Source of the DNA: Clostridium thermarum
GTDB taxonomy: Bacteria > Bacillota > Clostridia > Clostridiales > Clostridiaceae
Length of the DNA stretch: 64,000 nt
Direction: 5' to 3'
Assembly: GCF_006351925.1 (NCBI RefSeq)
Contig: NZ_CP040924.1
Coordinates: 3,105,001-3,169,000, forward strand
Position 1 is the stretch's first letter; the number at the start of each line of letters is the position of its first letter. A program made the translations under genes and the position numbers. The notes beneath the pieces are model-generated. The model was given only the letters and a program-made list of their open reading frames with translations. It was not told the DNA's origin and made no database searches. Shown here piece after piece: positions 49,723 through 61,694 of the stretch.

Positions 49723-50124
49723 TTATTTAGTTAATTTTAACCTGGTCAAAGCACGTGCAAGAGCGACCTCCGCCCTCTTAGTGTCTATTTCTTCATTGTG
49801 GTCCTTTAGCCTTTTTTCAGCACGGGACAAAGCTTCCTGGGCCCTCTTCTCATCTATATCCTCCGGCCATTCACAAGCATCACAAAGCATTTCTACTTGA
49901 TTGTTTTTTATTCTCATTATTCCTGAGGAAGTAAAGGCTTTGAAGGTTTTTCCCTCTTCATCAATGAATTCTGTCACCGCTGGTACCAATATTGTAGTCA
50001 AGGCCATATGTCTCGGTAATATCTGAAAAGGGCCCTCTAAGTTACTGGTCTTTATACTTTTTACCTGACCTATATAAAACTTCTTTTCCGGTGTGAGAAT
50101 TGTCAATTTAATCGTTTGAGACAT
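49723..50124 (-). CDS. atpC: ATP synthase epsilon subunit
   Basis: 133 residues. The N-terminal beta sandwich starts IKLTILTPEKKFYIGQVKSIKTSNLEGPFQILPRHMAL; the C-terminal helical hairpin (EKRAQEALSRAEKRLKDHNEEIDTKRAEVALARALTRLKL) is the regulatory part that can block rotation. Last gene of the atp operon. Confidence 0.96.
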   Translation of the reverse strand: MSQTIKLTILTPEKKFYIGQVKSIKTSNLEGPFQILPRHMALTTILVPAVTEFIDEEGKTFKAFTSSGIMRIKNNQVEMLCDACEWPEDIDEKRAQEALSRAEKRLKDHNEEIDTKRAEVALARALTRLKLTK

Positions 50125-50138
50125 ATTTCCTCACCCCT

Positions 50139-51554
<1,416 letters not shown>

Positions 51555-52403
51555 TTACTTTTGAGCCTCGGCTCCACCGACAATTTCAGATATTTCCTGG
51601 GTAATAGAACTTTGTCTGATTCTGTTATACTTTAATGTCAATTTATTTAGTATATCATTTGCATTTTTTGTTGCTCCGTCCATAGCATTCATTCTAGAAG
51701 CATGTTCGCTGGATTTTGCACTTGTCAAACAGAAGTATATCTGCTGCCTGATATATTTCTCTACCAGATAGTCAAAGCATTCTTCTGCTGAAGGCTCAAA
51801 GACCATTTCTTGTGTATAAGCAATATCCTCTTCAGTCTTTATCGGCAGTAACTTTTCTATTTCCGGCTCCATTTTAACGGAAGATATAAACTTTGTATAT
51901 ATAATATATACTTCAGTTACTTCCCTTCTTTTATAAAGTTCAATTATATGATCTGAAATAGTATTTGCTTCTTTAATAGTTGGAATATCCGGTACTTCTA
52001 CATACTCTGCAGCAGTTTCATATTTCAACCTTTTAAAGTGACTTCTCCCCTTTTGTCCTATAACCAATATCAATGAATTATCCTTGTCATTTCTAGTGAG
52101 CTCAACGGCCTTATTTACAATTGCCACATTGTATCCGCCGCAGAGACCGCTTTCAGATGTGATAACTGCATATAATTTCTTACCACGCTCCTCGGAAGTA
52201 TATATACTCTTTCCTTGAGAATTTTTCAGTATTTCATCAAAAATGTTCAAAAATTTACTGTTATATGCCTGAGCCTTTGTAAGGGAGGTTCGTGACTTCC
52301 TTAGTTTAGCAGTAGCTACAAGACTCATAGCCTTTGTTATTTTTCGCGTGTTTATAACAGATTTCATTCTTCGTTTAATAGCAATAAGCCCTGCACCCGC
52401 CAT
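51555..52403 (-). CDS. atpG: ATP synthase gamma subunit
   Basis: 282 residues, the central rotor shaft. N-terminal coiled-coil IKRRMKSVINTRKITKAMSLVATAKLRKS and C-terminal NAMDGATKNANDILNKLTLKYNRIRQSSITQEISEIVGGAEA are invariant features. Central Rossmann-like part carries SGLCGGYNVAIVNK. GGAGGTGAAGT precedes the ATG. Confidence 0.97.
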   Translation of the reverse strand: MAGAGLIAIKRRMKSVINTRKITKAMSLVATAKLRKSRTSLTKAQAYNSKFLNIFDEILKNSQGKSIYTSEERGKKLYAVITSESGLCGGYNVAIVNKAVELTRNDKDNSLILVIGQKGRSHFKRLKYETAAEYVEVPDIPTIKEANTISDHIIELYKRREVTEVYIIYTKFISSVKMEPEIEKLLPIKTEEDIAYTQEMVFEPSAEECFDYLVEKYIRQQIYFCLTSAKSSEHASRMNAMDGATKNANDILNKLTLKYNRIRQSSITQEISEIVGGAEAQK

Positions 52404-52437
52404 ACTTCACCTCCTGAAGAAATTAGTGGTCTATCTA

Positions 52438-53952
52438 TTATTGCTGAGACAAAAATATTTTCCTGAATTCTTCAATGGCCAGCTTTAACTCAGCCTCAGC
52501 TTCTTCTGAAAGCTTTCCTGTCTCTGCAATACTTGAAGCAACTGATCTGTGATGAGTATCCATATACTCTAAAAATTGCTTTTCAAACTCTCTGATACTT
52601 GAGACTTTAATTTCTGCTAGGTAGTTATTTATCGCGGCATACAGAATTAATATCTGTTTCTCTACCGGCATAGGCTTATATTGGTCCTGTTTTAGAACTT
52701 CTACTAACCGCTTACCCTTTTCCAATCTCTTTCTGGTTTCCTTATCCAAGTCCGATCCAAACTGAGCAAAGGCTGCTAGTTCCCTGTATTGAGCCAGCTC
52801 AATTCTTAAGGTTCCGGAAAGCTTTCTCATGGCATGGATCTGAGCACTGCCTCCAACTCTGGATACAGAAATACCTGCATTTACAGCCGGTCTTTGTCCA
52901 GCGTAGAACAGTTCAGATTCCAGGAAGATCTGTCCATCTGTTATGGATATTACGTTTGTTGGTATATATGCCGTTATGTCACCGGCTAAGGTTTCAATTA
53001 TAGGCAGTGCAGTTAATGACCCACCGCCAAGCTCAGCTGAAAGCTTCGCTGCTCTTTCAAGCAATCTGGAGTGTATATAGAATACATCTCCCGGATAGGC
53101 TTCTCTTCCAGGTGGTCTTCTTAAAAGTAAGGACATGGTTCTGTAAGCAACAGCATGCTTAGATAAGTCATCATAAACTATTAAAACATCCTTACCTTGG
53201 TGCATAAAATATTCTCCCATGCTGCATCCGGCATAGGGTGCGATGAACTGTAGAGGTGCAGATTCTGATGCTGTAGCTGAAACTACAATAGTATAATCCA
53301 TAGCTCCCATCTCTGTTAAGGTATTAACAATGTGAGCTACTGTAGATTGTTTTTGTCCTATGGCAACATAAATACAGATAATACCCTTGCCCTTTTGATT
53401 AAGAATTGTATCCAATACTATAGCCGTCTTACCTGTTTGTCTGTCACCTATTATTAGTTCTCTTTGACCTTTTCCTATAGGAATCATTGAATCTATAGCT
53501 TTTATACCTGTTTGAAGCGGCTGCTTAACAGATTGTCTATCAATAACGCCGGGTGCCTCAGTTTCAATAGGTCTTGTGGCAGTGGTATTGATAGGTCCTT
53601 TACCATCGATGGGTAATCCAAGTGAGTTCACCACTCTACCCAATAGGGCTTCTCCAACAGGCACCTCAACTACCTTTCTCATCCTAGTTACAACATCGCC
53701 TTCTCTAATGCCTTCTTCTTGACCTAAGAGGACGCATCCAACGTTATCCTGCTCCAGGTTTAGAGCCATCCCGTATACACCGTTAGGAAATTTCAGAAGC
53801 TCTCCTTCCATGCAGTCCTCCAGGCCGTAAACTCTGGCAATACCGTCTCCTATCTGTATAATAGTACCGGAATCCACTGTTTCAATCCTATTTTCATATT
53901 TCTCAATTTCATTTTTTATTATAGAGGTAATCTCCTCCGGTTTAATTATCAT
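52438..53952 (-). CDS. atpA: ATP synthase alpha subunit
   Basis: 504 residues. P-loop [16 protein letters not shown] (about 169-184), with the N-terminal sandwich [20 protein letters not shown] and the C-terminal helical domain. The signature [17 protein letters not shown] lies near 365-381. Forms the noncatalytic sites of F1. Confidence 0.98.
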   Translation of the reverse strand: MIIKPEEITSIIKNEIEKYENRIETVDSGTIIQIGDGIARVYGLEDCMEGELLKFPNGVYGMALNLEQDNVGCVLLGQEEGIREGDVVTRMRKVVEVPVGEALLGRVVNSLGLPIDGKGPINTTATRPIETEAPGVIDRQSVKQPLQTGIKAIDSMIPIGKGQRELIIGDRQTGKTAIVLDTILNQKGKGIICIYVAIGQKQSTVAHIVNTLTEMGAMDYTIVVSATASESAPLQFIAPYAGCSMGEYFMHQGKDVLIVYDDLSKHAVAYRTMSLLLRRPPGREAYPGDVFYIHSRLLERAAKLSAELGGGSLTALPIIETLAGDITAYIPTNVISITDGQIFLESELFYAGQRPAVNAGISVSRVGGSAQIHAMRKLSGTLRIELAQYRELAAFAQFGSDLDKETRKRLEKGKRLVEVLKQDQYKPMPVEKQILILYAAINNYLAEIKVSSIREFEKQFLEYMDTHHRSVASSIAETGKLSEEAEAELKLAIEEFRKIFLSQQ

Positions 53953-53968
53953 TAAATCACCTCTGCTC

Positions 53969-54502
53969 CTATTTAAGCATTACTTCCTTTAATTTTTCTA
54001 TTTTTGACTTTATAGTTCCATCTATGACATCATCGCCAATTCTTACATAAACACCGCCAATAATAGAAGGATCTATATCTTCCTTTATAATAACCTTCTT
54101 ATTATACTTCTCCTCTAATACCTCGAGGAGTTTTTTCCTTTGCATCTCATCTAAAGGTATCACTGTCTTTACCAATGCCATTAGAGTATTATTGTACTCC
54201 AAATGGATTTTCTCCATCTCATTCAGTTTTTCCCTAAGATACAGAATTCTATCTTTATCAAGAAGAATTAGAAGAAAGGATAAAATTTCATCATCCACTT
54301 TGCCTTTAAAACATTTTTTAATTGTCTCCTTCTTCTTTGATTTGCTTATCTCAGGATGTTTTAAAAGCCTCATCATATCTTCATTGCCATATATCAGTTC
54401 TACCAATTCTCTTAACTGAGCAAGGTAGCTTTCAGTCTTTCCTTGCTCTAAACCAACTCTATAAAGCGCAAGAGCATATCTCCTATCAAGATATTCATAC
54501 AT
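53969..54502 (-). CDS. atpH: ATP synthase delta subunit
   Basis: 177 residues: N-terminal helical domain ([29 protein letters not shown]) and a C-terminal beta part ending [25 protein letters not shown]. Links the peripheral stalk to alpha. The order b-delta-alpha is preserved. Confidence 0.95.
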   Translation of the reverse strand: MYEYLDRRYALALYRVGLEQGKTESYLAQLRELVELIYGNEDMMRLLKHPEISKSKKKETIKKCFKGKVDDEILSFLLILLDKDRILYLREKLNEMEKIHLEYNNTLMALVKTVIPLDEMQRKKLLEVLEEKYNKKVIIKEDIDPSIIGGVYVRIGDDVIDGTIKSKIEKLKEVMLK

Positions 54503-54504
54503 AG

Positions 54505-54990
54505 TCAGCTACCTGCCTTAGCAATAAATTCATCTATCAGTCTTTTGTGTGTAACTTCGCTGATAGTCTCTTCAAGGGCTTTTTCTGATAACATTACAGC
54601 CAGTTCTATAACCTGAGTTTTTATTTCCCCTTGCGCCTTTTCCTTTTCCCTCTCAGTCTCTCGTACTGCCCTTTCAACAATACGTTGAGCCTCAACTTGA
54701 GCATTACTTACAATTTCTGAGTAGAGTTTCTCAGCTTTGTTTTTATATTCCTCAACTAAAGCTTTTCCTTTAACTTTTGAATCCTTGAGATTGCTCTCTG
54801 ATTCAACCATATATTGTTCTGCTTTTATCTTATTTTCTTCTGCAGACTTGAGTTTAGTCTCAATCTCAGTTCTTCTTGCAGAAAGAGTCTCGTTTATAGG
54901 CTTGAATAAAAAACGCCTTAAAACAAAATATAAAATGAAAAAGTTGATTATAGTTATAACACTAATCGGAATCTCAATATTCAAATCCAT
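54505..54990 (-). CDS. atpF: ATP synthase b subunit
   Basis: 161 residues from ATG 54990 (MDLNIEIPISVITIINFFILYFVLRR); the in-frame TTG three codons earlier is too close to AGGAGG. One N-terminal membrane helix followed by a long charged coiled coil (about 35-150) forming the peripheral stalk. Two bases separate it from atpH. Confidence 0.95.
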   Translation of the reverse strand: MDLNIEIPISVITIINFFILYFVLRRFLFKPINETLSARRTEIETKLKSAEENKIKAEQYMVESESNLKDSKVKGKALVEEYKNKAEKLYSEIVSNAQVEAQRIVERAVRETEREKEKAQGEIKTQVIELAVMLSEKALEETISEVTHKRLIDEFIAKAGS

Positions 54991-55036
54991 ATTATCCAAG
55001 CCTCCTCTTTAAATAATATAACTTGGATAAGAATAA

Positions 55037-55261
55037 TCAGATCTTGCCTGATAATATAACCGCTACTAGGAAACAAAGTATAGCTGTAAGTTCTGAGAAT
55101 GCAGCACCTACTACCAGCATACTTGTTATCTTTCCGCTTGCTTCCGGCTGCCTTGCTACTCCTTCAACAGCCTTTGATGCTACTTTGGCAGTTCCAAAAG
55201 CACCTCCTATACAACCTAATGCAGCTAAAGCTGCTGCTATTGCTATTAATGCTCTATCCAT
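55037..55261 (-). CDS. atpE: ATP synthase c subunit
   Basis: 74 residues, two membrane helices joined by the polar ARQPEASGK loop. The ion-binding Glu is in GAAFSELTAIL (about residue 57). Of the residues used for Na+ binding in sodium-type rings, the helix-1 Gln is Thr here (AFGTAKVAS) and the Ser after the Glu is Leu. This favours proton coupling; the call is an inference from alignment by eye. Confidence 0.96.
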   Translation of the reverse strand: MDRALIAIAAALAALGCIGGAFGTAKVASKAVEGVARQPEASGKITSMLVVGAAFSELTAILCFLVAVILSGKI

Positions 55262-55280
55262 TATTTTTTCCTCCTTTAAA

Positions 55281-55964
55281 TTAATGTTCTACAGCTAATT
55301 TTATATTAATCATTGTTAACATGATAAATATAAGCATTTGTATAAATCCATCAAACAAATCAAAATAGAAATGGAAAGGAACCGGCAATCCTATACTAAG
55401 TAGTGGATTTATTCCTCCTAAACCTTCATAGGCTATGCCCATTATAACCGCTCCTGCGGCTATATTACCGAAAAGTCTAAGTCCTAGGGACACCGGAAGT
55501 ATCAGTCTTTCTATTATGTTCATAGGTAGAATAACAGGAATCGGATTTAGGTATCCTTTAAAGTAGTGCCCTAATCCCACTTTATATATTGCATATCCTT
55601 GTACTACAAAGAAAATAGCAGCCCCCATACCTAAGGTAACACTTAACTCTTCGGTAGGTGCCGGTATTCCAAGAACAGGTATAACATTCATACAAAGTAA
55701 GTACAAAATAAGAGTTCCAATAAACGGAACAAACCCAATATTTTCTTCTCCCATATTTTCTTTAACAAGACCTTCTACTACCTCATAAAACCACTCCAGA
55801 GCACTTTGCTTTTTATCCGGTATTCTTTTCAAATTTCTTGTTAATATTATTGAAAGAACGGCTAATACTAAAATAATAGCCCACTGGATTATTATGCTGG
55901 TATTGATGGGAATTTCTATGCCGAATATATGAAAAATGAATAATGGCAATTTTTCGTGTTCCAA
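55281..55964 (-). CDS. atpB: ATP synthase a subunit
   Basis: 227 residues from a TTG at 55964 ((M)EHEKLPLFIFHIFGIEIP), with GAAGGGAAGTG upstream; the frame is open eight codons further without a better site. About five to six membrane helices. The essential Arg is in LPVSLGLRLFGNIAAGAVI (about 163-181). Forms the ion half-channels next to the c ring. Confidence 0.94.
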   Translation of the reverse strand: MEHEKLPLFIFHIFGIEIPINTSIIIQWAIILVLAVLSIILTRNLKRIPDKKQSALEWFYEVVEGLVKENMGEENIGFVPFIGTLILYLLCMNVIPVLGIPAPTEELSVTLGMGAAIFFVVQGYAIYKVGLGHYFKGYLNPIPVILPMNIIERLILPVSLGLRLFGNIAAGAVIMGIAYEGLGGINPLLSIGLPVPFHFYFDLFDGFIQMLIFIMLTMINIKLAVEH

Positions 55965-55968
55965 CTTA

Positions 55969-56340
55969 TCACTTCCCTTCCCTGGCAAAAAGAACTTTTA
56001 CCGAAATTATAAATAAACTGGCAAAATGCAGACAGTAACCAAGCAGAAACAAAAGTCCACTATATATATTATTAGTAAAAAGCTTAAAAGCTATTAGTGC
56101 AGTTAATATTGATCGCAGCAAAAACCCCAATATGTATAATATAAATGTTCTACCGCAATCTTTTATTAACTTATTAGTTTGGATGTTGTTCAATGTAAAA
56201 TTGACGAAAGCTGTGACAATTCCTGCAAATATAATATAAAGGTATTTACCGGTAAGCAGTTGTATTATAACACCTGTAAAACTTCCAATAATTAAATCCC
56301 ACTTAAGGACTTTGTAGAGGGTGTTGTTGAGCTTATCCAC
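55969..56340 (-). CDS. atpI: ATP synthase subunit I-like membrane protein
   Basis: 123 residues with a GTG start at 56340; GGAGG lies about 11 bases upstream. Four hydrophobic segments (LIIGSFTGVIIQLLTG, LYIIFAGIVTAFVNFTL, FILYILGFLLRSILTALIA, LLFLLGYCLHFASLFIIS). Member of the AtpI-like family that heads atp operons and helps c-ring assembly. Assignment by topology and position. Confidence 0.82.
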   Translation of the reverse strand: MDKLNNTLYKVLKWDLIIGSFTGVIIQLLTGKYLYIIFAGIVTAFVNFTLNNIQTNKLIKDCGRTFILYILGFLLRSILTALIAFKLFTNNIYSGLLFLLGYCLHFASLFIISVKVLFAREGK

Positions 56341-56848
56341 GTTTTTGATTACCTCCGCTGTTACAATGATATGATTATATATCTAGAAAATCAAAGTTAA
56401 AAAGCCTAATTTTCTGCTAATATCTTCATATTTCTATGAATTTAGATATTTTACTGCAACTTTGCCATGATTGCTTACACTATCCTTTAATAAGTACAGA
56501 ATACTCTAATTTGTAACTTTGTAATTTCAAAGCGTCATTTAATTGAATATTATGAATCATCTTTGTTATAGAACATTTTTTGATGATACCCTTTTCAAAA
56601 ATATTTTTATTAATTTTAGTAAATTTAAATTTAAAATCAAAACGATTACCTACTGACGAATGCGTAATTCATATACCTTGTTTCAAACTATATTTCAATT
56701 CATAAAATGCATGATTTAAAATCAATTTATTCACCTTTTTAGTAAATATTTTTAATAGAAAATATTTAAGCTGATTCTGTTAACTTTTAAAAAGCTAAAT
56801 TTTTTAATCTCTGACTCTTTATGTATTTTTCTTTCAGACAATAAAAAA
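56341..56848 (-). promoter_or_regulatory. Upstream region of the atp operon
   Basis: An AT-rich gap of about 500 bases. On the minus strand TTTAAC, a 16-base spacer and TATAAT (near 56375-56402) could be the atp promoter, with a poor -35. The remaining sequence (56450-56840) has no frame with a ribosome site, no strong hairpin and no repeat that I can see. Confidence 0.35.
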
Positions 56849-56882
56849 AGACCTAAATTGAAAGTTCTTTTAATTTAGGTCT
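56849..56882 (-). terminator. Terminator after thlA
   Basis: AGACCTAAATT / AATTTAGGTCT stem, 12-base loop, then TTTTTTTATTG on the minus strand, 18 bases after the thlA stop. Confidence 0.9.
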
Positions 56883-56899
56883 CATAAACTTTATATTAT

Positions 56900-58078
56900 T
56901 TATCTTTCCACCACCAGAGCAGTTCCAAGGCCTCCACCTATGCATAGAGTAGCAAGACCCTTCTTGGCCTCTCTCTTCTCCATTTCATGAAGGAGTGTTA
57001 CCAGAATTCTTGCACCGGAAGCTCCAATTGGATGTCCAAGTGCAATAGCACCACCATTTACGTTAACCTTATCCATGTCGAATTTCAAGTCCTTAGCAAC
57101 TGCTAAACTTTGAGCTGCAAAAGCTTCGTTTGCTTCTATTAAATCAAGGTCTTCTACAGTAAGATTTGCTGCTGCTAAAGCTGCTTGGGTAGCTGCAACC
57201 GGTCCATAACCCATTATTGCAGGATCTAAGCCTCTTGAACCGTAGGATACTATTTTAGCCATTGGCTTAATTCCTAACTGCGCTGCTTTTTCTGCACTCA
57301 TTACCACAACAGCAGCAGCCCCATCGTTAATTCCGGAAGCATTTCCTGCTGTAACTGTTCCATCCTTCTTAAAGGCAGGTCTTAGTTTAGCTAATTTTTC
57401 AGCAGTTGTTCCCGGCTTCACATATTCATCTGTATCAAATACTATTGGATCTCCTTTTTTCTGTGGTATTACAACAGGAACTATTTCATCTTTGAATTTT
57501 CCTTCAGCTATTGCTTTTTCAGCCTTTGCCTGAGATGCTGCAGCAAATGCATCCTGTTCTTCTCTTGTCAAGTTCCACTTCTCAGCTATATTTTCAGCAG
57601 TTATTCCCATATGATAATTGTTAAAAGCATCCCAAAGTCCGTCATTAATCATTACGTCAGTCATAGCACCATTGCCCATTCTTTGTCCCCATCTTGCGGA
57701 ATCCAATACATAAGGAGCTCTGGACATGTTCTCCATACCACCGGCAACTACTATATCTGCATCTCCTGCTTTGATGAGCTGAGCTGCAAGACTTACTGCT
57801 CTTAGTCCTGAGCCGCATACTTTGTTAATTGTCATAGCAGATACTTCAACAGGAAGGCCTGCCTTTATCATAGCTTGTCTAGCAGGATTCTGGCCAAGTC
57901 CAGCTTGTAGAACATTACCCATTATTACTTCATTGACCATTTCAGGTTTTATACCCGCTCTATTAACTGCTTCCTTTATTACTAAGGCACCTAAGTCCAC
58001 AGCGGGTATATCCTTTAAGCTTCCACCAAAGGAACCTATCGCAGTTCTAACCGCACTAACTATAACTACTTCTCTCAT
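56900..58078 (-). CDS. thlA: Acetyl-CoA acetyltransferase (thiolase)
   Basis: 392 residues. Joins two acetyl-CoA to acetoacetyl-CoA, the entry to butyrate and butanol formation in clostridia. Nucleophilic Cys in [15 protein letters not shown] (about residue 88), His in [15 protein letters not shown] (about 348) and second Cys in [14 protein letters not shown] (about 378). Full length and monocistronic, with its own promoter and terminator. Confidence 0.97.
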   Translation of the reverse strand: MREVVIVSAVRTAIGSFGGSLKDIPAVDLGALVIKEAVNRAGIKPEMVNEVIMGNVLQAGLGQNPARQAMIKAGLPVEVSAMTINKVCGSGLRAVSLAAQLIKAGDADIVVAGGMENMSRAPYVLDSARWGQRMGNGAMTDVMINDGLWDAFNNYHMGITAENIAEKWNLTREEQDAFAAASQAKAEKAIAEGKFKDEIVPVVIPQKKGDPIVFDTDEYVKPGTTAEKLAKLRPAFKKDGTVTAGNASGINDGAAAVVVMSAEKAAQLGIKPMAKIVSYGSRGLDPAIMGYGPVAATQAALAAANLTVEDLDLIEANEAFAAQSLAVAKDLKFDMDKVNVNGGAIALGHPIGASGARILVTLLHEMEKREAKKGLATLCIGGGLGTALVVER

Positions 58079-58130
58079 AGTGAACCTCCTATTTTATGTA
58101 ATAATTAATCTTTTTATATTCTATAGATTA

Positions 58131-58159
58131 ATTATATCCATAAAAATTCGGTTAAGCAA
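58131..58159 (-). promoter_or_regulatory. Promoter of thlA
   Basis: TTGCTT (58154-58159), 17-base spacer, TATAAT (58131-58136) on the minus strand, about 50 bases before an AGGAGG site and the ATG. Confidence 0.75.
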
Positions 58160-58188
58160 TATAATTTTGTTAAAAATTAAACAATCTT

Positions 58189-59337
58189 TTAGTAATCAAA
58201 CACCTCCACTTTACCCTTTCCTCTATTGAAGTATTTTAGTATTGCATCACATATTCTAATTGACGCTTTTCCATCACCATAGGGATTTACTGCTCTACTC
58301 ATGGCATCATAGGTACCCCTATTATTAATGAGTTCCATTGCAGCAGTATATATTTCATCAATTTGTGTACCAACCAATTTTACGGTGCCGGCTTCAACCG
58401 CTTCCGGTCTCTCTGTAACATCTCTCAAAACCAGTACAGGTCTTCCTAGGTGAGGAGCTTCTTCCTGAAGTCCACCGGAATCCGTCATAACTAAATAGCA
58501 TTTATTCATTAGATTATGGGTTTCTTTTGTATCCAAAGGCGGAAGCAGATGAATTCTTTCTTTATTACCCAGCTCTCTATAAACTACATCCTTCACCACC
58601 GGATTCAAATGTACTAAATATACCACTTCTGCTTCGCTGTTTTTTTCAACGATTTTATTAATAGCTGTGCAAATATTTTCAATTCCTTCTCCCCAATTTT
58701 CTCTTCGGTGAGCGGTAACCATAATAACCTTTTTTGAGTAATCGATCTTGTTTAATATCTCATTCTCAAAGGTATAGTTCTCCTCAACAGTGTAGGCCAA
58801 GGCATCTATCACAGTGTTCCCGGTTATATAAATACTATCTTCATTCACCCCTTCTCTCAGAAGATTAGCTTTTGATCCCTTTGTGGGTGCAAAATGAAGG
58901 TCCGCCAGAGCTCCGCAGAGCTTTCTATTCATCTCTTCAGGGAAGGGAAAATATTTATCAAAGGTTCTAAGGCCCGCCTCTACATGACCAACCTTTATTT
59001 GCTTGTAGTAGGCAGCCAAGGCGCCAGCAAAAGTTGTAGTAGTATCACCGTGTACTAGTATCATATCAGGCTTTTCAAGGTCGAATACATCTTCCAGCCC
59101 TTCAAGAACCCTGGAGGTTATTCCAGTAAGACTCTGCCTTGTCTGCATAATATTCAAATCGAAGTCAGGGACAATATTGAATAAATTTAGGACCTGGTCT
59201 AACATTTCTCTATGTTGTGCGGTCACACAAACCCTTGACTGAATCTCTTCACGACTATTTAACTCCTTTACCAGGGGAGCCATTTTTATAGCTTCGGGCC
59301 TTGTTCCGAATATAGTCAGAACCTTTATTTTTTCCAT
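58189..59337 (-). CDS. wecB: UDP-GlcNAc 2-epimerase (non-hydrolysing)
   Basis: 382 residues from ATG 59337 (MEKIKVLTIFGTRPEAIKMAPL), behind AAAGGAGATGTTCACA. Interconverts UDP-GlcNAc and UDP-ManNAc for wall glycopolymers. Family residues: GTRPEAIKMAP, HGDTTTTFAGALAAYY, GHVEAGLRTFDKYFPFPEEMNR and TDSGGLQEEAPHLGRPVLVLRD. It follows tagO, suggesting teichoic acid linkage-unit synthesis. MnaA/TagU-type naming is equivalent. Confidence 0.96.
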   Translation of the reverse strand: MEKIKVLTIFGTRPEAIKMAPLVKELNSREEIQSRVCVTAQHREMLDQVLNLFNIVPDFDLNIMQTRQSLTGITSRVLEGLEDVFDLEKPDMILVHGDTTTTFAGALAAYYKQIKVGHVEAGLRTFDKYFPFPEEMNRKLCGALADLHFAPTKGSKANLLREGVNEDSIYITGNTVIDALAYTVEENYTFENEILNKIDYSKKVIMVTAHRRENWGEGIENICTAINKIVEKNSEAEVVYLVHLNPVVKDVVYRELGNKERIHLLPPLDTKETHNLMNKCYLVMTDSGGLQEEAPHLGRPVLVLRDVTERPEAVEAGTVKLVGTQIDEIYTAAMELINNRGTYDAMSRAVNPYGDGKASIRICDAILKYFNRGKGKVEVFDY

Positions 59338-59356
59338 TGTGAACATCTCCTTTAAT

Positions 59357-60385
59357 CTATTCCCTATGTTTAAAGAAACCAAGCTTCCAGCATACCAATA
59401 TTATTATGAATATTATAAATGTTAATAAATAATAGGCTACAGAAGAATCGATTTGTATAGAAACAATAGCGAGCATGCTCAGTACTATACTGATTACATA
59501 CATTACCAGTACAGCCTGCTTTTGAGTAAGCCCCATATCCAACAGCCTATGATGCAAATGGCCTCTGTCTGCCTGCATTATAGGCTTGCCGTTAATCTTT
59601 CTTCTTACAATTGCAAACAAGGTGTCAAAAATAGGTATCCCAATAATAAATATGGGAACAATAATTGAAAAAATTGTAGCAGATTTTATTGCTCCTTCAA
59701 TGGATATAGCAGCAAGCAAAAATCCTAAAAGCTGGGCTCCTGTATCCCCCAAAAATATGCTGGCAGGGTTAAAGTTATAGGGTAAAAACCCGGCTATAGC
59801 TCCGGATAAAATAGCCGTAAGATATGCCGCTCCTATTCTTTCCTTCATAATAGCAATTAAAAGTATTGTCAAGGTTGATATAAGGGCAATTCCCGCCGCC
59901 AAACCATCTAATCCATCTATTAAATTAAGGGCATTGGTTATACCTATGACCCATATTACTGTAAAAGGTATGGAGAGAAATCCAATATCTATATAGGGTA
60001 CTAAACTTCCAAATGGATTTGTAATCATTTCTATTCTCAGCCCCATTATTATCAATACCATGGAGGCCATAAGCTGGAAGAGTAACTTTTGACAGGGCCT
60101 GAGCTCCCATTTATCATCCAATACTCCTCCTATAACAATTATTAGTCCCCCTAGAATAATTCCCCATTCAGCTCTGTTAATAACTCCAGCCTTAGCAACC
60201 ACCAATATAATAAAGGGTATGTATATTGCTAAACCGCCTAAAAGAGGAATTGGTTTTTTATGAATCTTCCTTTTACCTCTGGGTATATCTAGTACGCCAT
60301 ATCTGTATGCAGCTTTTCTTATCAAAGGTGTTATAAAAAATGATGTGATTGCCGCTATAAAGCTTAATAAAAATAAATTATCCAT
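59357..60385 (-). CDS. tagO: Undecaprenyl-phosphate GlcNAc-1-P transferase TagO/WecA
   Basis: 342 residues with about ten membrane helices. Family motifs: HKKPIPLLGGLAIY (about 42-55), NALNLIDGLDGLAAG (about 150-164) and IFLGDTGAQLLGFLLA (about 210-225), with HHRLLDMGLTQ near 279. It starts wall teichoic acid or related polymers on undecaprenyl phosphate. Adjacent wecB supplies UDP-ManNAc. Confidence 0.93.
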   Translation of the reverse strand: MDNLFLLSFIAAITSFFITPLIRKAAYRYGVLDIPRGKRKIHKKPIPLLGGLAIYIPFIILVVAKAGVINRAEWGIILGGLIIVIGGVLDDKWELRPCQKLLFQLMASMVLIIMGLRIEMITNPFGSLVPYIDIGFLSIPFTVIWVIGITNALNLIDGLDGLAAGIALISTLTILLIAIMKERIGAAYLTAILSGAIAGFLPYNFNPASIFLGDTGAQLLGFLLAAISIEGAIKSATIFSIIVPIFIIGIPIFDTLFAIVRRKINGKPIMQADRGHLHHRLLDMGLTQKQAVLVMYVISIVLSMLAIVSIQIDSSVAYYLLTFIIFIIILVCWKLGFFKHRE

Positions 60386-60405
60386 TTCTACCTATCACTT
60401 TCTAC

Positions 60406-60903
60406 TTAGTATGTTCCGTCACCCTCAAGTGAATCATCATTAATTATCCATTCTTCTATTTGTATTTCCCTATAACTATCCTTTGTATCTCTTATAATAA
60501 TCTTCTCAATACCAGAATTTATAATCAACCTTTTACACATGGTGCATGAGTTTGCATGTTCTACCAAGTCACCGGTTTTAGCATCCTTACCAACAAGATA
60601 TAGTGTAGCACCAATCATATCTCTTCTTGCAGCACTAATTATGGCATTTGCCTCAGAGTGCACCGACCTGCATAACTCATACTGTTTTCCTCTGGGGACA
60701 TTCATCTGTTCTCTCCTGCAATAGCCAATATCGTTGCAGTTCTTTCTTCCACGTGGAGCTCCCGTATAACCCGTTGATATTATTTCATCATTTTTAACAA
60801 TGATTGAACCATAGTTTCTCCTTAAACAAGTACCTCTTTCCAATACAGTTTCTGCAATATCTAAATAGTAGTTGTTCTTATCTCGTCTATCCATTGTTTC
60901 CAC
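60406..60903 (-). CDS. dCMP deaminase (ComEB-like)
   Basis: 165 residues. Zinc site: His-Ala-Glu-type SVHSEANAII (about 80-89) and SCTMCKRLIINSGI (about 117-130). N-terminal DIAETVLERGTCLRRNYGSIIVKNDEIISTGYTGAP is typical of the family, which turns dCMP into dUMP for dTMP synthesis. Located between upp and tagO, in a pyrimidine-related neighbourhood. Confidence 0.93.
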   Translation of the reverse strand: METMDRRDKNNYYLDIAETVLERGTCLRRNYGSIIVKNDEIISTGYTGAPRGRKNCNDIGYCRREQMNVPRGKQYELCRSVHSEANAIISAARRDMIGATLYLVGKDAKTGDLVEHANSCTMCKRLIINSGIEKIIIRDTKDSYREIQIEEWIINDDSLEGDGTY

Positions 60904-60982
60904 CCCATCCTATAGTCTGTTATTATTATAATGCATACCCTATGAAATTTAAACATGTTTAGCATTTAATCACGCAAAAAAA

Positions 60983-61045
60983 GCACCCTGTCAATATAAA
61001 TTACGCAAAAGATAGGAAAAAGTCGCATAATTTACTCTAGGATGC
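60983..61045 (-). terminator. Terminator after upp
   Basis: GCATCCT...AGGGTGC outer stem with an extended inner AAATTATGCG / CGTAATTT stem, followed by seven T on the minus strand. The U-tract makes it a good candidate. Confidence 0.75.
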
Positions 61046-61064
61046 CTATTTTATCTATTTAAAG

Positions 61065-61694
61065 CTATTTCGTGCCAAATAATCTGTCACCAGCATCTCC
61101 CAAGCCTGGCACTATATATCCCTTTTCATTTAACTTTTCATCAATGGCTGCAGTATATACATCTACGTCAGGATGTGCTTCTGTTACTGCCTTGATACCT
61201 TCTGGAGCAGCTATTAAGCATACAAGTCTTATATTTACCGCACCTCTCTTTTTAAGAAGAGTTATAGCATCAATTGCAGAACCGCCTGTTGCCAGCATTG
61301 GATCTACCACTATCACATCTCTCTCCTGAATATCCTGAGGAAGCTTGCAGAAGTATTCTACAGGCTGCAGAGTTTCTTCATCTCTATACAGGCCTATATG
61401 TCCAACTTTTGCAGCGGGAACCAATCTAAGCATACCATCAACCATTCCAAGTCCTGCTCTTAGTATTGGTACTATGGCAAGCTTCTTTCCTGACAGCATT
61501 TTACACTTTGTTACACAGATAGGAGTCTCTATTTCTACTTCCTCCATTTGTATGTCTCTGGTAACTTCATAAGCCATAAGCATTGCTACCTCTTCTACAA
61601 GTTCTCTGAAATCCTTGGAGCCCGTGTTCTTATCTCTTATAATTGCAAGCTTATGTTGTATTAGCGGATGTGCTATTTGTGTTACTTTACTCAT
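61065..61694 (-). CDS. upp: Uracil phosphoribosyltransferase
   Basis: 209 residues from ATG 61694 ([25 protein letters not shown]), behind GGGGGAAAACAAA. Makes UMP from uracil and PRPP. PRPP loop [18 protein letters not shown] (about 125-142) and C-terminal [17 protein letters not shown] are invariant. Overlaps rpiB by 4 bases. Confidence 0.97.
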   Translation of the reverse strand: MSKVTQIAHPLIQHKLAIIRDKNTGSKDFRELVEEVAMLMAYEVTRDIQMEEVEIETPICVTKCKMLSGKKLAIVPILRAGLGMVDGMLRLVPAAKVGHIGLYRDEETLQPVEYFCKLPQDIQERDVIVVDPMLATGGSAIDAITLLKKRGAVNIRLVCLIAAPEGIKAVTEAHPDVDVYTAAIDEKLNEKGYIVPGLGDAGDRLFGTK

